DNA from: Eubacterium sp.
GTDB lineage: Bacteria; Bacillota; Clostridia; Lachnospirales; Lachnospiraceae
Assembly (NCBI GenBank): GCA_024681495.1
Contig: JAILAS010000164.1
Span: forward strand, 1-26,572
Length of the DNA stretch: 26,572 nucleotides
Reading direction: 5' to 3'
Within the stretch, counting starts at the first letter, position 1, and each line of letters begins with the position of its first letter. Shown one piece after another: positions 1 to 6,502 of the stretch. The notes beneath the pieces are model-generated. The model searched no databases. It had not been told where the DNA came from and saw only the letters and a program-made list of their open reading frames with translations. Made by a program: the position numbers and the translations under genes.

Positions 1-137
1 TCAAAAGCCTGCAGGGATCTCGCCAGAACCGGCATCCCGGAGATTTCCATAAGCTGTTTGGGCACGTCGGACTGCATACGCTTTCCGGAACCTGCCGCCA
101 ACACTATCGCAACGTCTTTTTCATTATCTGAAATCAT
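1..137 (-). CDS. ispD: 2-C-methyl-D-erythritol 4-phosphate cytidylyltransferase, N-terminal fragment
   Basis: Only the first 45 codons lie in the window; the gene runs off the left edge. The start ATG at 137 follows a GAGAGGA ribosome site. The visible protein has the nucleotidyltransferase signature of IspD: a hydrophobic strand, then LAAGSGKRM and a PKQL motif (the P-loop-like G-rich CTP-binding turn and its conserved Lys), then GMPVLARSLQAF. IspD joins CTP to methylerythritol phosphate in the non-mevalonate isoprenoid pathway in the cytosol. It begins 24 nt after the tsaD stop on the same strand, so it is probably the last visible gene of the tsa operon. Other members of the sugar-nucleotidyltransferase superfamily cannot be excluded from 45 residues, but the PKQ spacing favours IspD. 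Confidence 0.85.
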   Translation of the reverse strand, partial: MISDNEKDVAIVLAAGSGKRMQSDVPKQLMEISGMPVLARSLQAF

Positions 138-161
138 ATTAATCCTCTCGAGCCGGGCACA

Positions 162-1178
162 CTATCCCAGCTGCAGATTGGGCACCGCATTGAGGTCGGG
201 GCCGCTCCTTACTCCAGCCATATACTCATAGTAGCCTGCTGCCCCAATCATCGCCGCATTGTCGGTGCACATGATGGGCGAGGGGCAATAGAAAGAGACT
301 CCCTCCTCCTCACACATCTTCTCCGCGGCCTTGCGGAAGGTCTGGTTGGAAGAAACTCCGCCCGCCAGAGCGAACTTCTTAAAACCGTATTCCCGGATGG
401 CCATGCGGGCATGGGTGCACAGCGTATCCACCACGGACTCCTGGAAGGACGCAGCTACATTCGCCTCGACGATCTCCTCGCCCTTCATCCTGCATCCGTT
501 CAAATAGTTCAGCACGGCACTCTTAAGCCCGCTGAACGAAAAGTCGTAGGGATGCTCGTCTATCTTTCCACGCGGGAAGCTGATAGCCGAAGCGTCTCCC
601 TCGTGCGATATCTTCTCTATCTTGGGACCGCCCGGATACCCCAGGCCTATGGCGCGAGCCACCTTGTCGAAGGCCTCGCCGGCCGCGTCGTCCCTGGTAC
701 GCCCGATTATCTCGTAACGGCCGTAGTCTGCCACGTTGACCAGGTGGGTGTGTCCGCCCGAAACCACCAGGCACCCGAACGGCGGCTCCAGCTCCTCGTA
801 CTCGATGTAATTGGCGCTTATGTGGCCGGCAATGTGGTTGACGCCGACCAGGGGCTTGTTAAGGGCAAAGGCCATGGCCTTCGCGGCCGAAACGCCCACC
901 AGAAGGGAACCCACCAGCCCCGGGCCGTAGGTTACCGCTATCGCATCTATCTCATCCCGGGCCACGCCCGCCTCGTTCAGGGCGGCGCGAATCACCGGAT
1001 TGATCTTATCTATGTGCGCCCTCGAGGCAATCTCGGGCACCACGCCACCGTAGATGGTGTGCAGATCGATCTGGGAATAAATTATATTGGAAAGTACTTT
1101 CCTTCCGTTTTCGACCACAGAAGCCGCCGTCTCGTCGCACGAGCTCTCTATGGCCAGTATCTTAACGCTATCACTCAT
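162..1178 (-). CDS. tsaD: tRNA N6-adenosine threonylcarbamoyltransferase TsaD
   Basis: This 338-residue protein has the usual TsaD (Kae1/YgjD) length. It starts with the ASKHA phosphate-1 motif ILAIESSCDETAAS, carries the metal-binding pair H115 and H119 in GVNHIAGHISA, then VSGGHTHL, and the C-terminal LAGGVSSN and CTDNAAMIG segments that hold the last metal and nucleotide ligands. TsaD transfers the threonylcarbamoyl group made by TsaC/Sua5 to A37 of ANN-decoding tRNAs, working with TsaB and TsaE, which are encoded just upstream in the same operon. The ATG at 1178 lies 1 nt after the stop of the preceding gene, so translation is probably coupled; its own ribosome site (AGAAG) is weak. No key residue appears to be missing. 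Confidence 0.97.
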   Translation of the reverse strand: MSDSVKILAIESSCDETAASVVENGRKVLSNIIYSQIDLHTIYGGVVPEIASRAHIDKINPVIRAALNEAGVARDEIDAIAVTYGPGLVGSLLVGVSAAKAMAFALNKPLVGVNHIAGHISANYIEYEELEPPFGCLVVSGGHTHLVNVADYGRYEIIGRTRDDAAGEAFDKVARAIGLGYPGGPKIEKISHEGDASAISFPRGKIDEHPYDFSFSGLKSAVLNYLNGCRMKGEEIVEANVAASFQESVVDTLCTHARMAIREYGFKKFALAGGVSSNQTFRKAAEKMCEEEGVSFYCPSPIMCTDNAAMIGAAGYYEYMAGVRSGPDLNAVPNLQLG

Positions 1179-1179
1179 A

Positions 1180-1782
1180 TTATTCTTCTATTTCATTTCC
1201 GTTTTCATCAACTGTCTCCGACTGCTTAAGCGAATATCCGTAGATCTTCCACTTGCCGTCGTCGTCCTTGCGAAGGACATAATTCTGAAAGCTCTTGGCA
1301 AAAGATGTCCCCTGCTTTATAAAGTAGGAAACCGTAAGCAGCGCACACTTCCTCTTATCAATCTCCTTATAAGTCACCTCGTCCGTGTCGGGAATGGTGT
1401 AGTTGCGGATAGTCCACTGCTTCTGCTTATACTCGTTGACATCGCTTTGCATGGACGCATAGTACTCGTCCTCCGGATTGTTGGTCAGAAGGTCCTCATC
1501 GAACATTATGCGCATCTTCGTAATGAGCTCGCCGAACTGTTCCTCACTGTACTCCTCGTTGTAGAGGGCGGTCAGGTATCTGCTGTAGAGATTTACCACC
1601 CCTCTGGGCGATGCAGGATAGTCCCCCTCGATGTTAAGGGCGATGAGCTCCTCCACCTCCGTGGCCTCGACGTCATTCTCGGCCTGGGCGGGACGGCTTA
1701 TCAGATAGTAGAACAGCCCCACCAGCACCGCAACCAACGCGGCAAGAGCTATTACGACTGTAACGATCGTGGATTTTTTCAT
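1180..1782 (-). CDS. Small membrane-anchored protein of unknown function (possibly DUF6715-type)
   Basis: This 200-residue protein has a short basic N-terminus (MKKS) and one hydrophobic segment at about residues 5-28. The remainder is a hydrophilic, acidic domain of about 170 residues predicted to lie outside the cell. There is no lipobox and no clear signal-peptidase site, so it is likely a single-pass anchored protein. The C-terminal part (about 120-185: KCALLTVSYFIKQG, FQNYVLRKDDDGKWKIYGY) resembles the NTF2-like or lipoprotein-like folds of many clostridial anchored proteins. From memory it resembles a family known mainly in Lachnospiraceae, but the family name is uncertain. Its ATG overlaps the rnz stop by four bases (ATGA), and tsaD starts 1 nt after its stop, so it is translated within the tRNA-processing operon. 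No function is assigned. Confidence 0.8.
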   Translation of the reverse strand: MKKSTIVTVVIALAALVAVLVGLFYYLISRPAQAENDVEATEVEELIALNIEGDYPASPRGVVNLYSRYLTALYNEEYSEEQFGELITKMRIMFDEDLLTNNPEDEYYASMQSDVNEYKQKQWTIRNYTIPDTDEVTYKEIDKRKCALLTVSYFIKQGTSFAKSFQNYVLRKDDDGKWKIYGYSLKQSETVDENGNEIEE

Positions 1783-2699
1783 TTTTCTCCTCCGTTGTCA
1801 AACCCCAGTGTGACACTCTGTCCGTCCGAAGCCGCAATGGATGCCGGAAAAATCTTGCGCACCTCGTCCATGTACTGCTTGGGATGGTTCAGCGAGGGAC
1901 TGTAATGCGTCAGCCACATCTCCCTGACCTGCGCCTTTTTGGCGAGTCTGGCCGCCTCATACATCGTCATGTGCCTGTACTGTCTGGCCTTCTCAATCTT
2001 CTCGGGCTCACCGTACATCCCCTCGCAGATGAAGAGATCGGAGCCTTCCGCCTCGTCGGCAATGGTCTGCGTCGGGCGCGTATCGGTGGTGTACGTCAGC
2101 TTGATGCCCTTCCTGTCCGGGCCGAGCACCATATCGGGCGTGAATGTGGCCCCCTCTTCCTCAATAACTTCGCCCTTCTGGAGGCGACTCCAGTACTTCT
2201 GCGGTATCCCCGCCTCGAGCGCACGCTCCGTGTCGAACCTGCCGGCTCTGGGCAGGTGCATGGAATACCCGTAGCAGGTGACATTGTGCTTCACCCTGAA
2301 GGCGCGAAGCTCGATCTCGTCGAACGAGTAGGTCATAAGCGGGCTGTCGAACTCCGAGAACTCAATCTGAAACGGAAGCTCGGGAGCGATAACCCTGAGG
2401 GACTTAACCACTCGCTCGAGGCCCTTGGGGCCAATCATGCGCAGAGGCTCCGTGCGCTCCGCATTGCCCATGGCCAAAAGCATACCCGGCAGGCCGCTAA
2501 TATGGTCGGCGTGGTAGTGGGTAAAGCACATGAGGTCAATGGGTTTAGGCGACAGCCCCACCTTATTCATGGCAATCTGGGTCCCCTCACCGCAATCGAT
2601 GAGAATGACCTTGCCGTTATATCGCACGTACAGGCTGGTAAGCCACCTGTAAGGCAGTGGCATCATTCCGCCGGTTCCTAACAAACAAACATCTATCAT
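1779..2699 (-). CDS. rnz: Ribonuclease Z (tRNA 3' endonuclease)
   Basis: This is a metallo-beta-lactamase-fold tRNase Z of 306 residues, matching the roughly 307-residue bacterial long form. The zinc motif HxHxDH is at residues 61-66 (THYHADHISGLPG). It is followed by the YTTDTRPT block with its Asp ligand and by the C-terminal LTHYSPS histidine motif. The enzyme cuts the 3' trailer from pre-tRNAs that lack an encoded CCA. The frame stays open upstream to 2825, but the ATG at 2699 is chosen because family members begin exactly at this MIDVCLLGTGG and because it overlaps the rimI stop by one base (TAATG). Its stop overlaps the next ATG by four bases. Its placement among t6A genes fits a tRNA-maturation operon. 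Confidence 0.95.
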   Translation of the reverse strand: MIDVCLLGTGGMMPLPYRWLTSLYVRYNGKVILIDCGEGTQIAMNKVGLSPKPIDLMCFTHYHADHISGLPGMLLAMGNAERTEPLRMIGPKGLERVVKSLRVIAPELPFQIEFSEFDSPLMTYSFDEIELRAFRVKHNVTCYGYSMHLPRAGRFDTERALEAGIPQKYWSRLQKGEVIEEEGATFTPDMVLGPDRKGIKLTYTTDTRPTQTIADEAEGSDLFICEGMYGEPEKIEKARQYRHMTMYEAARLAKKAQVREMWLTHYSPSLNHPKQYMDEVRKIFPASIAASDGQSVTLGFDNGGEK

Positions 2700-3136
2700 T
2701 ATTTCTGTAAATCCCTCGTCATAAGTATTGCATCTTCTTTGGGATCCCTGTAGAACCCCGGGCGAACGCCCACTCTCTCGAAGCCGGCGCCCTCGTACAG
2801 AGCAATGGCACCTTCGTTCGAGCATCTCACCTCCAGGTGAATGCGACAGACTCCGCGTTGGACGAGCCGACGGCTAAAGCCGTCAATGAGTTCACGGCCA
2901 ACACCGCGCCTCCTGTAGGCTTTCCCTACGGCGACGTTGGTTATCTCGCACTCGTCGAGCGAGATGTACGCGCCGACATATCCGGCCACCTCCCCGTCGA
3001 GCTCCGAGACCACGAAAAGCGTGTCCGGATTGACCACGGCATCCTCGAAATCGGAGGGCTGCCACGGGCGCGAAAAACATTCCCTTTCTATAGAAGAAAC
3101 AGCGGGAATATCACCCGGCTCCATAGTCCTTATCAT
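2699..3136 (-). CDS. rimI: Ribosomal protein S18-alanine N-acetyltransferase RimI
   Basis: This GNAT-fold acetyltransferase of 145 residues has the RimI length. It begins IRTMEPGDIPAVSSIERECF and has an acceptor loop containing RPW (CFSRPWQ), typical of RimI. Acetyl-CoA motif A is AYRRRGVGREL, and motif B is NEGAIALYEGAGFERVGVRPGFY, including the late conserved Tyr. RimI acetylates the N-terminal Ala of ribosomal protein S18 using acetyl-CoA. The gene is commonly found between tsaB and tsaD in Firmicutes, as here. Its ATG overlaps the tsaB stop by four bases (3133-3136), and its stop overlaps the rnz ATG by one base. Actual substrates could extend beyond S18; that cannot be read from sequence. 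Confidence 0.92.
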   Translation of the reverse strand: MIRTMEPGDIPAVSSIERECFSRPWQPSDFEDAVVNPDTLFVVSELDGEVAGYVGAYISLDECEITNVAVGKAYRRRGVGRELIDGFSRRLVQRGVCRIHLEVRCSNEGAIALYEGAGFERVGVRPGFYRDPKEDAILMTRDLQK

Positions 3137-3858
3137 GAATCGGCCCCCGAGGGCACCTTGCCCTCCTTCTCGAGCCTCTCCCTCTCGGCCTGCGAGAGAC
3201 GGAGGTATATGGGCGAGAAGTCGTCTCCAAACACGGACTCACCGCTCTCGAGCATCCGGCCGGCCAGAACCCCGACTGACCCCGCTCGCTGCCTGCACAT
3301 GTGCGCGGGAGCAATGCGGTACTCCACGAAGCACTTCTCCTGAATGGTTGACATAAATTCCGAGATCCCATCGCCCAGGAATGTGACGGGCTCGCCGTTT
3401 TCGACCACGCGGGCGATTATGTCATCCACCGAGGTAACGAACTGCGGTATAACCGTCTCCATTTCGCCGCCGTTGAACCTGTACAATCCGGTGTAGGTCT
3501 GGGACCTCCTGGCGTTCATGAGGGGACATACCACTCCGGATGAACCCCAGAGATTAAAGGCCAGCGCGTCCACTGTGGGCACCGGCACGATGGGGACATC
3601 CAGCGCGAGAGCCAGTCCCTTCGCGGTGGCGGCGCCTATCCTCAGACCGGTGAACGATCCCGGGCCCTTAGCGATACCAATGGCGTCAAGGCTGTCCAAA
3701 TCCAACTCCACCATCTTCGAAATCTCCATAATCATGGGAAGGAGCGTCTGTGAGTGCGTCTTCTTATAGTCCACGGTGTACTCCGCGGCGAGTATATTAT
3801 CTTCTACTATGGCCACCCCGGCCGTTACGCCGGAGCTGTCTATTGCGAGTATCTTCAT
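3133..3858 (-). CDS. tsaB: t6A biosynthesis protein TsaB
   Basis: The protein has 241 residues and begins MKILAIDSSGVTAGVAI, the same ASKHA opening as TsaD. It also has THSQTLLPMI and the block GPGSFTGLRIGAATAKGLALALDVP, which is diagnostic of TsaB (YeaZ). TsaB is the non-catalytic partner that bridges TsaD and TsaE in the bacterial threonylcarbamoyl-transfer complex. It lacks the HxxxH metal pair of TsaD, as expected. It overlaps tsaE upstream by four bases (3855-3858, ATGA) and rimI downstream by four bases, so all three are probably made from one coupled mRNA. Confidence 0.96.
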   Translation of the reverse strand: MKILAIDSSGVTAGVAIVEDNILAAEYTVDYKKTHSQTLLPMIMEISKMVELDLDSLDAIGIAKGPGSFTGLRIGAATAKGLALALDVPIVPVPTVDALAFNLWGSSGVVCPLMNARRSQTYTGLYRFNGGEMETVIPQFVTSVDDIIARVVENGEPVTFLGDGISEFMSTIQEKCFVEYRIAPAHMCRQRAGSVGVLAGRMLESGESVFGDDFSPIYLRLSQAERERLEKEGKVPSGADS

Positions 3859-4304
3859 ATATCTATATCTTTCTGTGCGGAAACCTCAATCCGCCTCCTG
3901 TCGAAATCCTCTCCGGGAACCTTCTCCACCCGGATATACACGGTGTCCTCGGGGAAAAGCTCCTCGATGAGACTCCCCCACTCGACCAGCGTGATGCCCT
4001 GCGAATAGAAGTACTCTTCGTATCCGAGCTCATCCATTTCGTCCGGGTCGGCAATGCGGTACACGTCGAAATGATAGAAGGGCATCCTGCCGGACTCGTA
4101 CTCGTGGATGATGGTGAAGGTCGGGCTGGTAACCGGCTCGTCTATGCCCAGTCCCATGGCGATGCCTCGGGCTATGACCGTCTTCCCGACGCCCAGATCC
4201 CCGTCCAGGCACACGACGGACCCGGCGGGCAGCACCTCAGAAAGGCGTTTGCCGAATTCCAGAGTTTCCTTTTCGTTTTGGGTTTCAAAATATTTTTTCT
4301 GCAT
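3855..4304 (-). CDS. tsaE: tRNA threonylcarbamoyladenosine ATPase TsaE
   Basis: This P-loop protein of 149 residues has the expected TsaE size. The Walker A motif GDLGVGKT is at residues 35-42, followed by the family blocks SPTFTIIHEY and FYHFDVYRI (with the conserved DxYR) and LVEWGSLIEE (the Glu-Trp motif). TsaE hydrolyses ATP to reset the TsaB-TsaD complex during t6A synthesis. It is the first gene of the operon. The start at 4304 is well supported because the preceding ETLEFGKRL segment belongs to the family N-terminus and no later Met would keep it. There is no ribosome site; instead a TGATATAAT extended -10 ends six bases before the ATG, suggesting a leaderless transcript. Confidence 0.95.
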   Translation of the reverse strand: MQKKYFETQNEKETLEFGKRLSEVLPAGSVVCLDGDLGVGKTVIARGIAMGLGIDEPVTSPTFTIIHEYESGRMPFYHFDVYRIADPDEMDELGYEEYFYSQGITLVEWGSLIEELFPEDTVYIRVEKVPGEDFDRRRIEVSAQKDIDI

Positions 4305-4310
4305 TTTATG

Positions 4311-4319
4311 ATTATATCA
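4311..4319 (-). promoter_or_regulatory. Extended -10 promoter of the tsaE operon
   Basis: On the minus strand, TGATATAAT is a perfect extended -10 (TGn plus TATAAT; hexamer at 4311-4316). No good -35 sits 16-18 bases upstream (the best is GGTCGG), which is common for TGn promoters. The expected transcription start, about seven bases past the hexamer, falls at or next to the tsaE ATG (4304). It is divergent from the DUF975 promoter. Confidence 0.6.
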
Positions 4320-4326
4320 CATTGTA

Positions 4327-4355
4327 TTGTATGCCGACCTAAAAAATGGTACAAT
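4327..4355 (+). promoter_or_regulatory. Sigma-A promoter of the DUF975 gene
   Basis: The -35 TTGTAT (4327-4332) is followed by a 17-bp spacer and the -10 TACAAT (4350-4355), with a TG one base before the -10 (TGGTACAAT). A start near 4362 would leave a short leader holding the GAAAGGA ribosome site at 4371. Confidence 0.65.
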
Positions 4356-4384
4356 TCCAAGGAATAATCCGAAAGGAAAACACC

Positions 4385-5215
4385 ATGAAACGTAAAACTT
4401 TTACAGAGCTTAAGACGCAGGCTTTAAACAGCCTTCACCTCAACTACGGCCCTCTGATCCTCGGATGGGTCATCTCACTGGCAATATCCTTTATAGTATC
4501 GACGGCGTTCGACTCAGTCTCCACTTCGACGAGCATGTCGAGCACCATTACTTATCAGATTGCGCAGCTCATAATCACGATTCTGATGAGCCTTTTCAAC
4601 GTATCGTTCCTTATGATGTGCCTCAAGGTCCTCAAGGGCGAAAAGAACGTCGCTACCGACATCTTCTACGCGTTCAGGAACACTCCCGACCGCTACATCG
4701 GCAGCTACATCATATATCTGATATTCACCATGCTTCCCGTAATCCCCGGAGAGATCCTCATAATGCACGGGGCGGGATCCGAGTTCATCGAGGCGGCCGA
4801 GCAGCTCGCCTACGAGACTACCGACATATACTCGACCGCAGCCACATTGCCCCTCCATTCGGCGACGGAGGTGATGTGGGGATTCGTCCTTATCATAGTC
4901 GGAGGCATCGTTTCCATATACTTCTCGCTTTGCTTCGCTGCCGTAAACTACCTGCTTCTCGAGGATAAAGGCCTAAAAGTGGTAGACGCATTCAAGGCCA
5001 GCCGGGCCATGATGAAGGGAAACAAGTTCAGGCTTCTCCTGCTTTACATCTCGTTCGTCGGATGGTTCATACTGTCCATATTCACGCTGGGACTTCTCAC
5101 GCTGTGGATCACGCCCTACATGACTACCACGTTGGCTCTTTTCTACATGGATATTCAGGGCATCGCTCCCTCAGGAAAAGAAAACGAGGATCACACCTTC
5201 GATGCGACGGTGTGA
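4385..5215 (+). CDS. DUF975 family integral membrane protein
   Basis: This 276-residue protein has a DUF975-type layout: a short charged N-terminus (MKRKTFTELKTQALNSL), then several hydrophobic segments at roughly 22-45, 62-85, 112-132, 165-195 and 225-265, with KVLKGEKNVATDIFYAFRN between the second and third. No catalytic motif is visible. The family is common in Firmicutes and has no established function. The frame is open from 4346, but ATG 4385 is chosen because GAAAGGA lies at the right distance and members begin at this K/R-rich stretch. It is transcribed alone, divergent from tsaE and convergent with lysC. Its last codons and stop lie inside the hairpin that probably ends the lysC transcript. 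Confidence 0.85.
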   Translation: MKRKTFTELKTQALNSLHLNYGPLILGWVISLAISFIVSTAFDSVSTSTSMSSTITYQIAQLIITILMSLFNVSFLMMCLKVLKGEKNVATDIFYAFRNTPDRYIGSYIIYLIFTMLPVIPGEILIMHGAGSEFIEAAEQLAYETTDIYSTAATLPLHSATEVMWGFVLIIVGGIVSIYFSLCFAAVNYLLLEDKGLKVVDAFKASRAMMKGNKFRLLLLYISFVGWFILSIFTLGLLTLWITPYMTTTLALFYMDIQGIAPSGKENEDHTFDATV

Positions 5216-5218
5216 TCC
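5176..5218 (-). terminator. Rho-independent terminator of hom-lysC, lying inside the convergent gene
   Basis: There is a perfect 10-bp inverted repeat, GGATCACACC (5188-5197) and GGTGTGATCC (5209-5218), with an 11-base loop. Read on the minus strand the stem is followed by TCGTTTTCTTTTCC, a T-rich tail. On the plus strand no T-run follows. It lies about 55 bases after the lysC stop and overlaps the last nine codons and the stop of the DUF975 gene. Confidence 0.7.
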
Positions 5219-5272
5219 CCAATAATATACGTATTATCTAATCGCGAAATCCCTTCCGGATGCTCTTCCGGA

Positions 5273-6481
5273 TTAGTCCTCCTCGATAAACTTGGCATGT
5301 ACTGCCTTCACAGCCTTGTCCACGTCCGCCTCATCGATAAGAACGGTGATGCGGATATCGCTGGTGGAAATCATTCTGATGTTAACTCCCACATTGTAAA
5401 GAACCTCAAACATATCCGACGCCACGCCGGCATTGGTCTGCATTCCTGCGCCGACGACAGAAACCTTAGCCACCTGATCGTCGGACTCGATTCTCTCGGC
5501 GGTGATGCGGCCCTTGTTCTCCTCGAGCACCTCGAGCGTCTCCTTGAGTGCGGTGGAAGCGACGGTGAAAGAGATATCCTTCTTATTGTCGCGTCCGATG
5601 GACTGAAGAATTATGTCAACGTTGATGCCCTTCTTGGCGAGCATGCTGAAAATCTTAAACGCGATACCGGGCTCGTCCTTTACGCCAATGATCGCGATTC
5701 GTGCAGTATTTTTGTCGGCTGTAACGCCGCTAACCAACATCTGTTCCATTTTTGTCTCCTCCTTAACAACTGTTCCCGGAGCCTCCTCGAGGCTGGAAAG
5801 AACTACCAGCTGAACATCGTATTTCTTCGCGAGCTCCACCGAGCGATTATGAAGAACCTTGGCACCGAGCGATGCCATCTCCAACATCTCGTCGTAGGAG
5901 ACCTCTTTAAGCTTCTTTGCGTTCGGAACCACCCTGGGATCCGCGGTATAAACGCCGTCCACGTCCGTGTAAATCTCGCAGGCGTCGGCATGAAGGGCCG
6001 CCGCAAGCGCAACGGCTGTGGTGTCGGAGCCGCCTCGTCCGAGCGTGGTAACATCGTCGTACTTATTCACGCCCTGGAATCCGGTAACGAAAACGATCTT
6101 GCCGCTCTCGAGCTCATGGCGGATTCTCTGGCTGTCGATCTTCTTAAATCTGGCGTTGCCATACGTGCTGGTGGTGTGCATAGCCACCTGGAATGCATTC
6201 AGGGAGATAGCGGGTACGCCGAGGGACTCGCAGGCCATGGATGCAAGCGATACGGAAACCTGCTCGCCGGTGGAAAGAAGCATGTCCAGCTCTCTCTTTC
6301 GTGCGTTAGGATTGATGTCTGCGGCCATAGCCGTAAGCTCATCGGTGGTGTCTCCCATGGCTGAGAGAACCACGACCACCTGGTTTCCCTTCTTATACTC
6401 TTCAACGCAGCGACGAGCCACATTGAATATTCGCTCCTTGTTAGCGACGGAACTGCCGCCGAATTTCTTTACTATTAACAT
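5273..6481 (-). CDS. lysC: Aspartate kinase with C-terminal ACT domains
   Basis: The protein has 402 residues. The N-terminal kinase domain has KFGGSSV at 5-11, STGEQVS, GFQGVNKYDDVTTLGRGGSDTTA and TDVDGVYTADPR, which bind ATP and aspartate. Two ACT domains follow from about residue 260 (IAIIGVKDEPGIAFKIFSML and KVSVVGAGMQTNAGVASDMFEVL). It phosphorylates aspartate, the first step to Lys, Thr and Met. The length matches the alpha chain of Bacillus subtilis aspartokinase II. An internal AAGGAGGA plus ATG at codon 245 would give a 158-residue beta chain, as in that enzyme. The start at 6481 has a GGAGTAG site. It lies 21 bases after hom and shares its promoter. The effector that inhibits it cannot be read directly. 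Confidence 0.96.
   Translation of the reverse strand: MLIVKKFGGSSVANKERIFNVARRCVEEYKKGNQVVVVLSAMGDTTDELTAMAADINPNARKRELDMLLSTGEQVSVSLASMACESLGVPAISLNAFQVAMHTTSTYGNARFKKIDSQRIRHELESGKIVFVTGFQGVNKYDDVTTLGRGGSDTTAVALAAALHADACEIYTDVDGVYTADPRVVPNAKKLKEVSYDEMLEMASLGAKVLHNRSVELAKKYDVQLVVLSSLEEAPGTVVKEETKMEQMLVSGVTADKNTARIAIIGVKDEPGIAFKIFSMLAKKGINVDIILQSIGRDNKKDISFTVASTALKETLEVLEENKGRITAERIESDDQVAKVSVVGAGMQTNAGVASDMFEVLYNVGVNIRMISTSDIRITVLIDEADVDKAVKAVHAKFIEED
5747..5764 (-). promoter_or_regulatory. Internal ribosome site and start for an aspartokinase beta subunit
   Basis: On the minus strand AAGGAGGA (5757-5764) precedes an in-frame ATG (5747-5749) by seven bases, a near-ideal start. Translation from it would give residues 245-402 of LysC (5273-5749), that is the two ACT domains only. 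Bacillus subtilis lysC is known to use such an in-frame internal start to make an alpha2-beta2 enzyme. The site is seen in the sequence; its use here is inferred. Confidence 0.65.
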
Positions 6482-6502
6482 TCTATTCTACTCCAATATA
6501 AA

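Noticed and set aside
411..1229. Long plus-strand open frame opposite tsaD
   Set aside because: It is antisense to a clear TsaD, has no recognisable domain or ribosome site, and reflects GC-biased codon use.
1779..2825. Extended rnz start at 2825
   Set aside because: The extra 42 residues overlap rimI in another frame and do not resemble the RNase Z N-terminus; ATG 2699 matches the family start and the overlap pattern.
5219..5270. TCCGGA stems after lysC as terminator
   Set aside because: Short 6-bp pairing from a repeated palindrome without a T-run; the 10-bp stem at 5188-5218 is better.
5297..6364. 355-codon plus-strand open frame opposite lysC
   Set aside because: It is a shadow of the aspartokinase frame; composition and lack of motifs argue against a protein.
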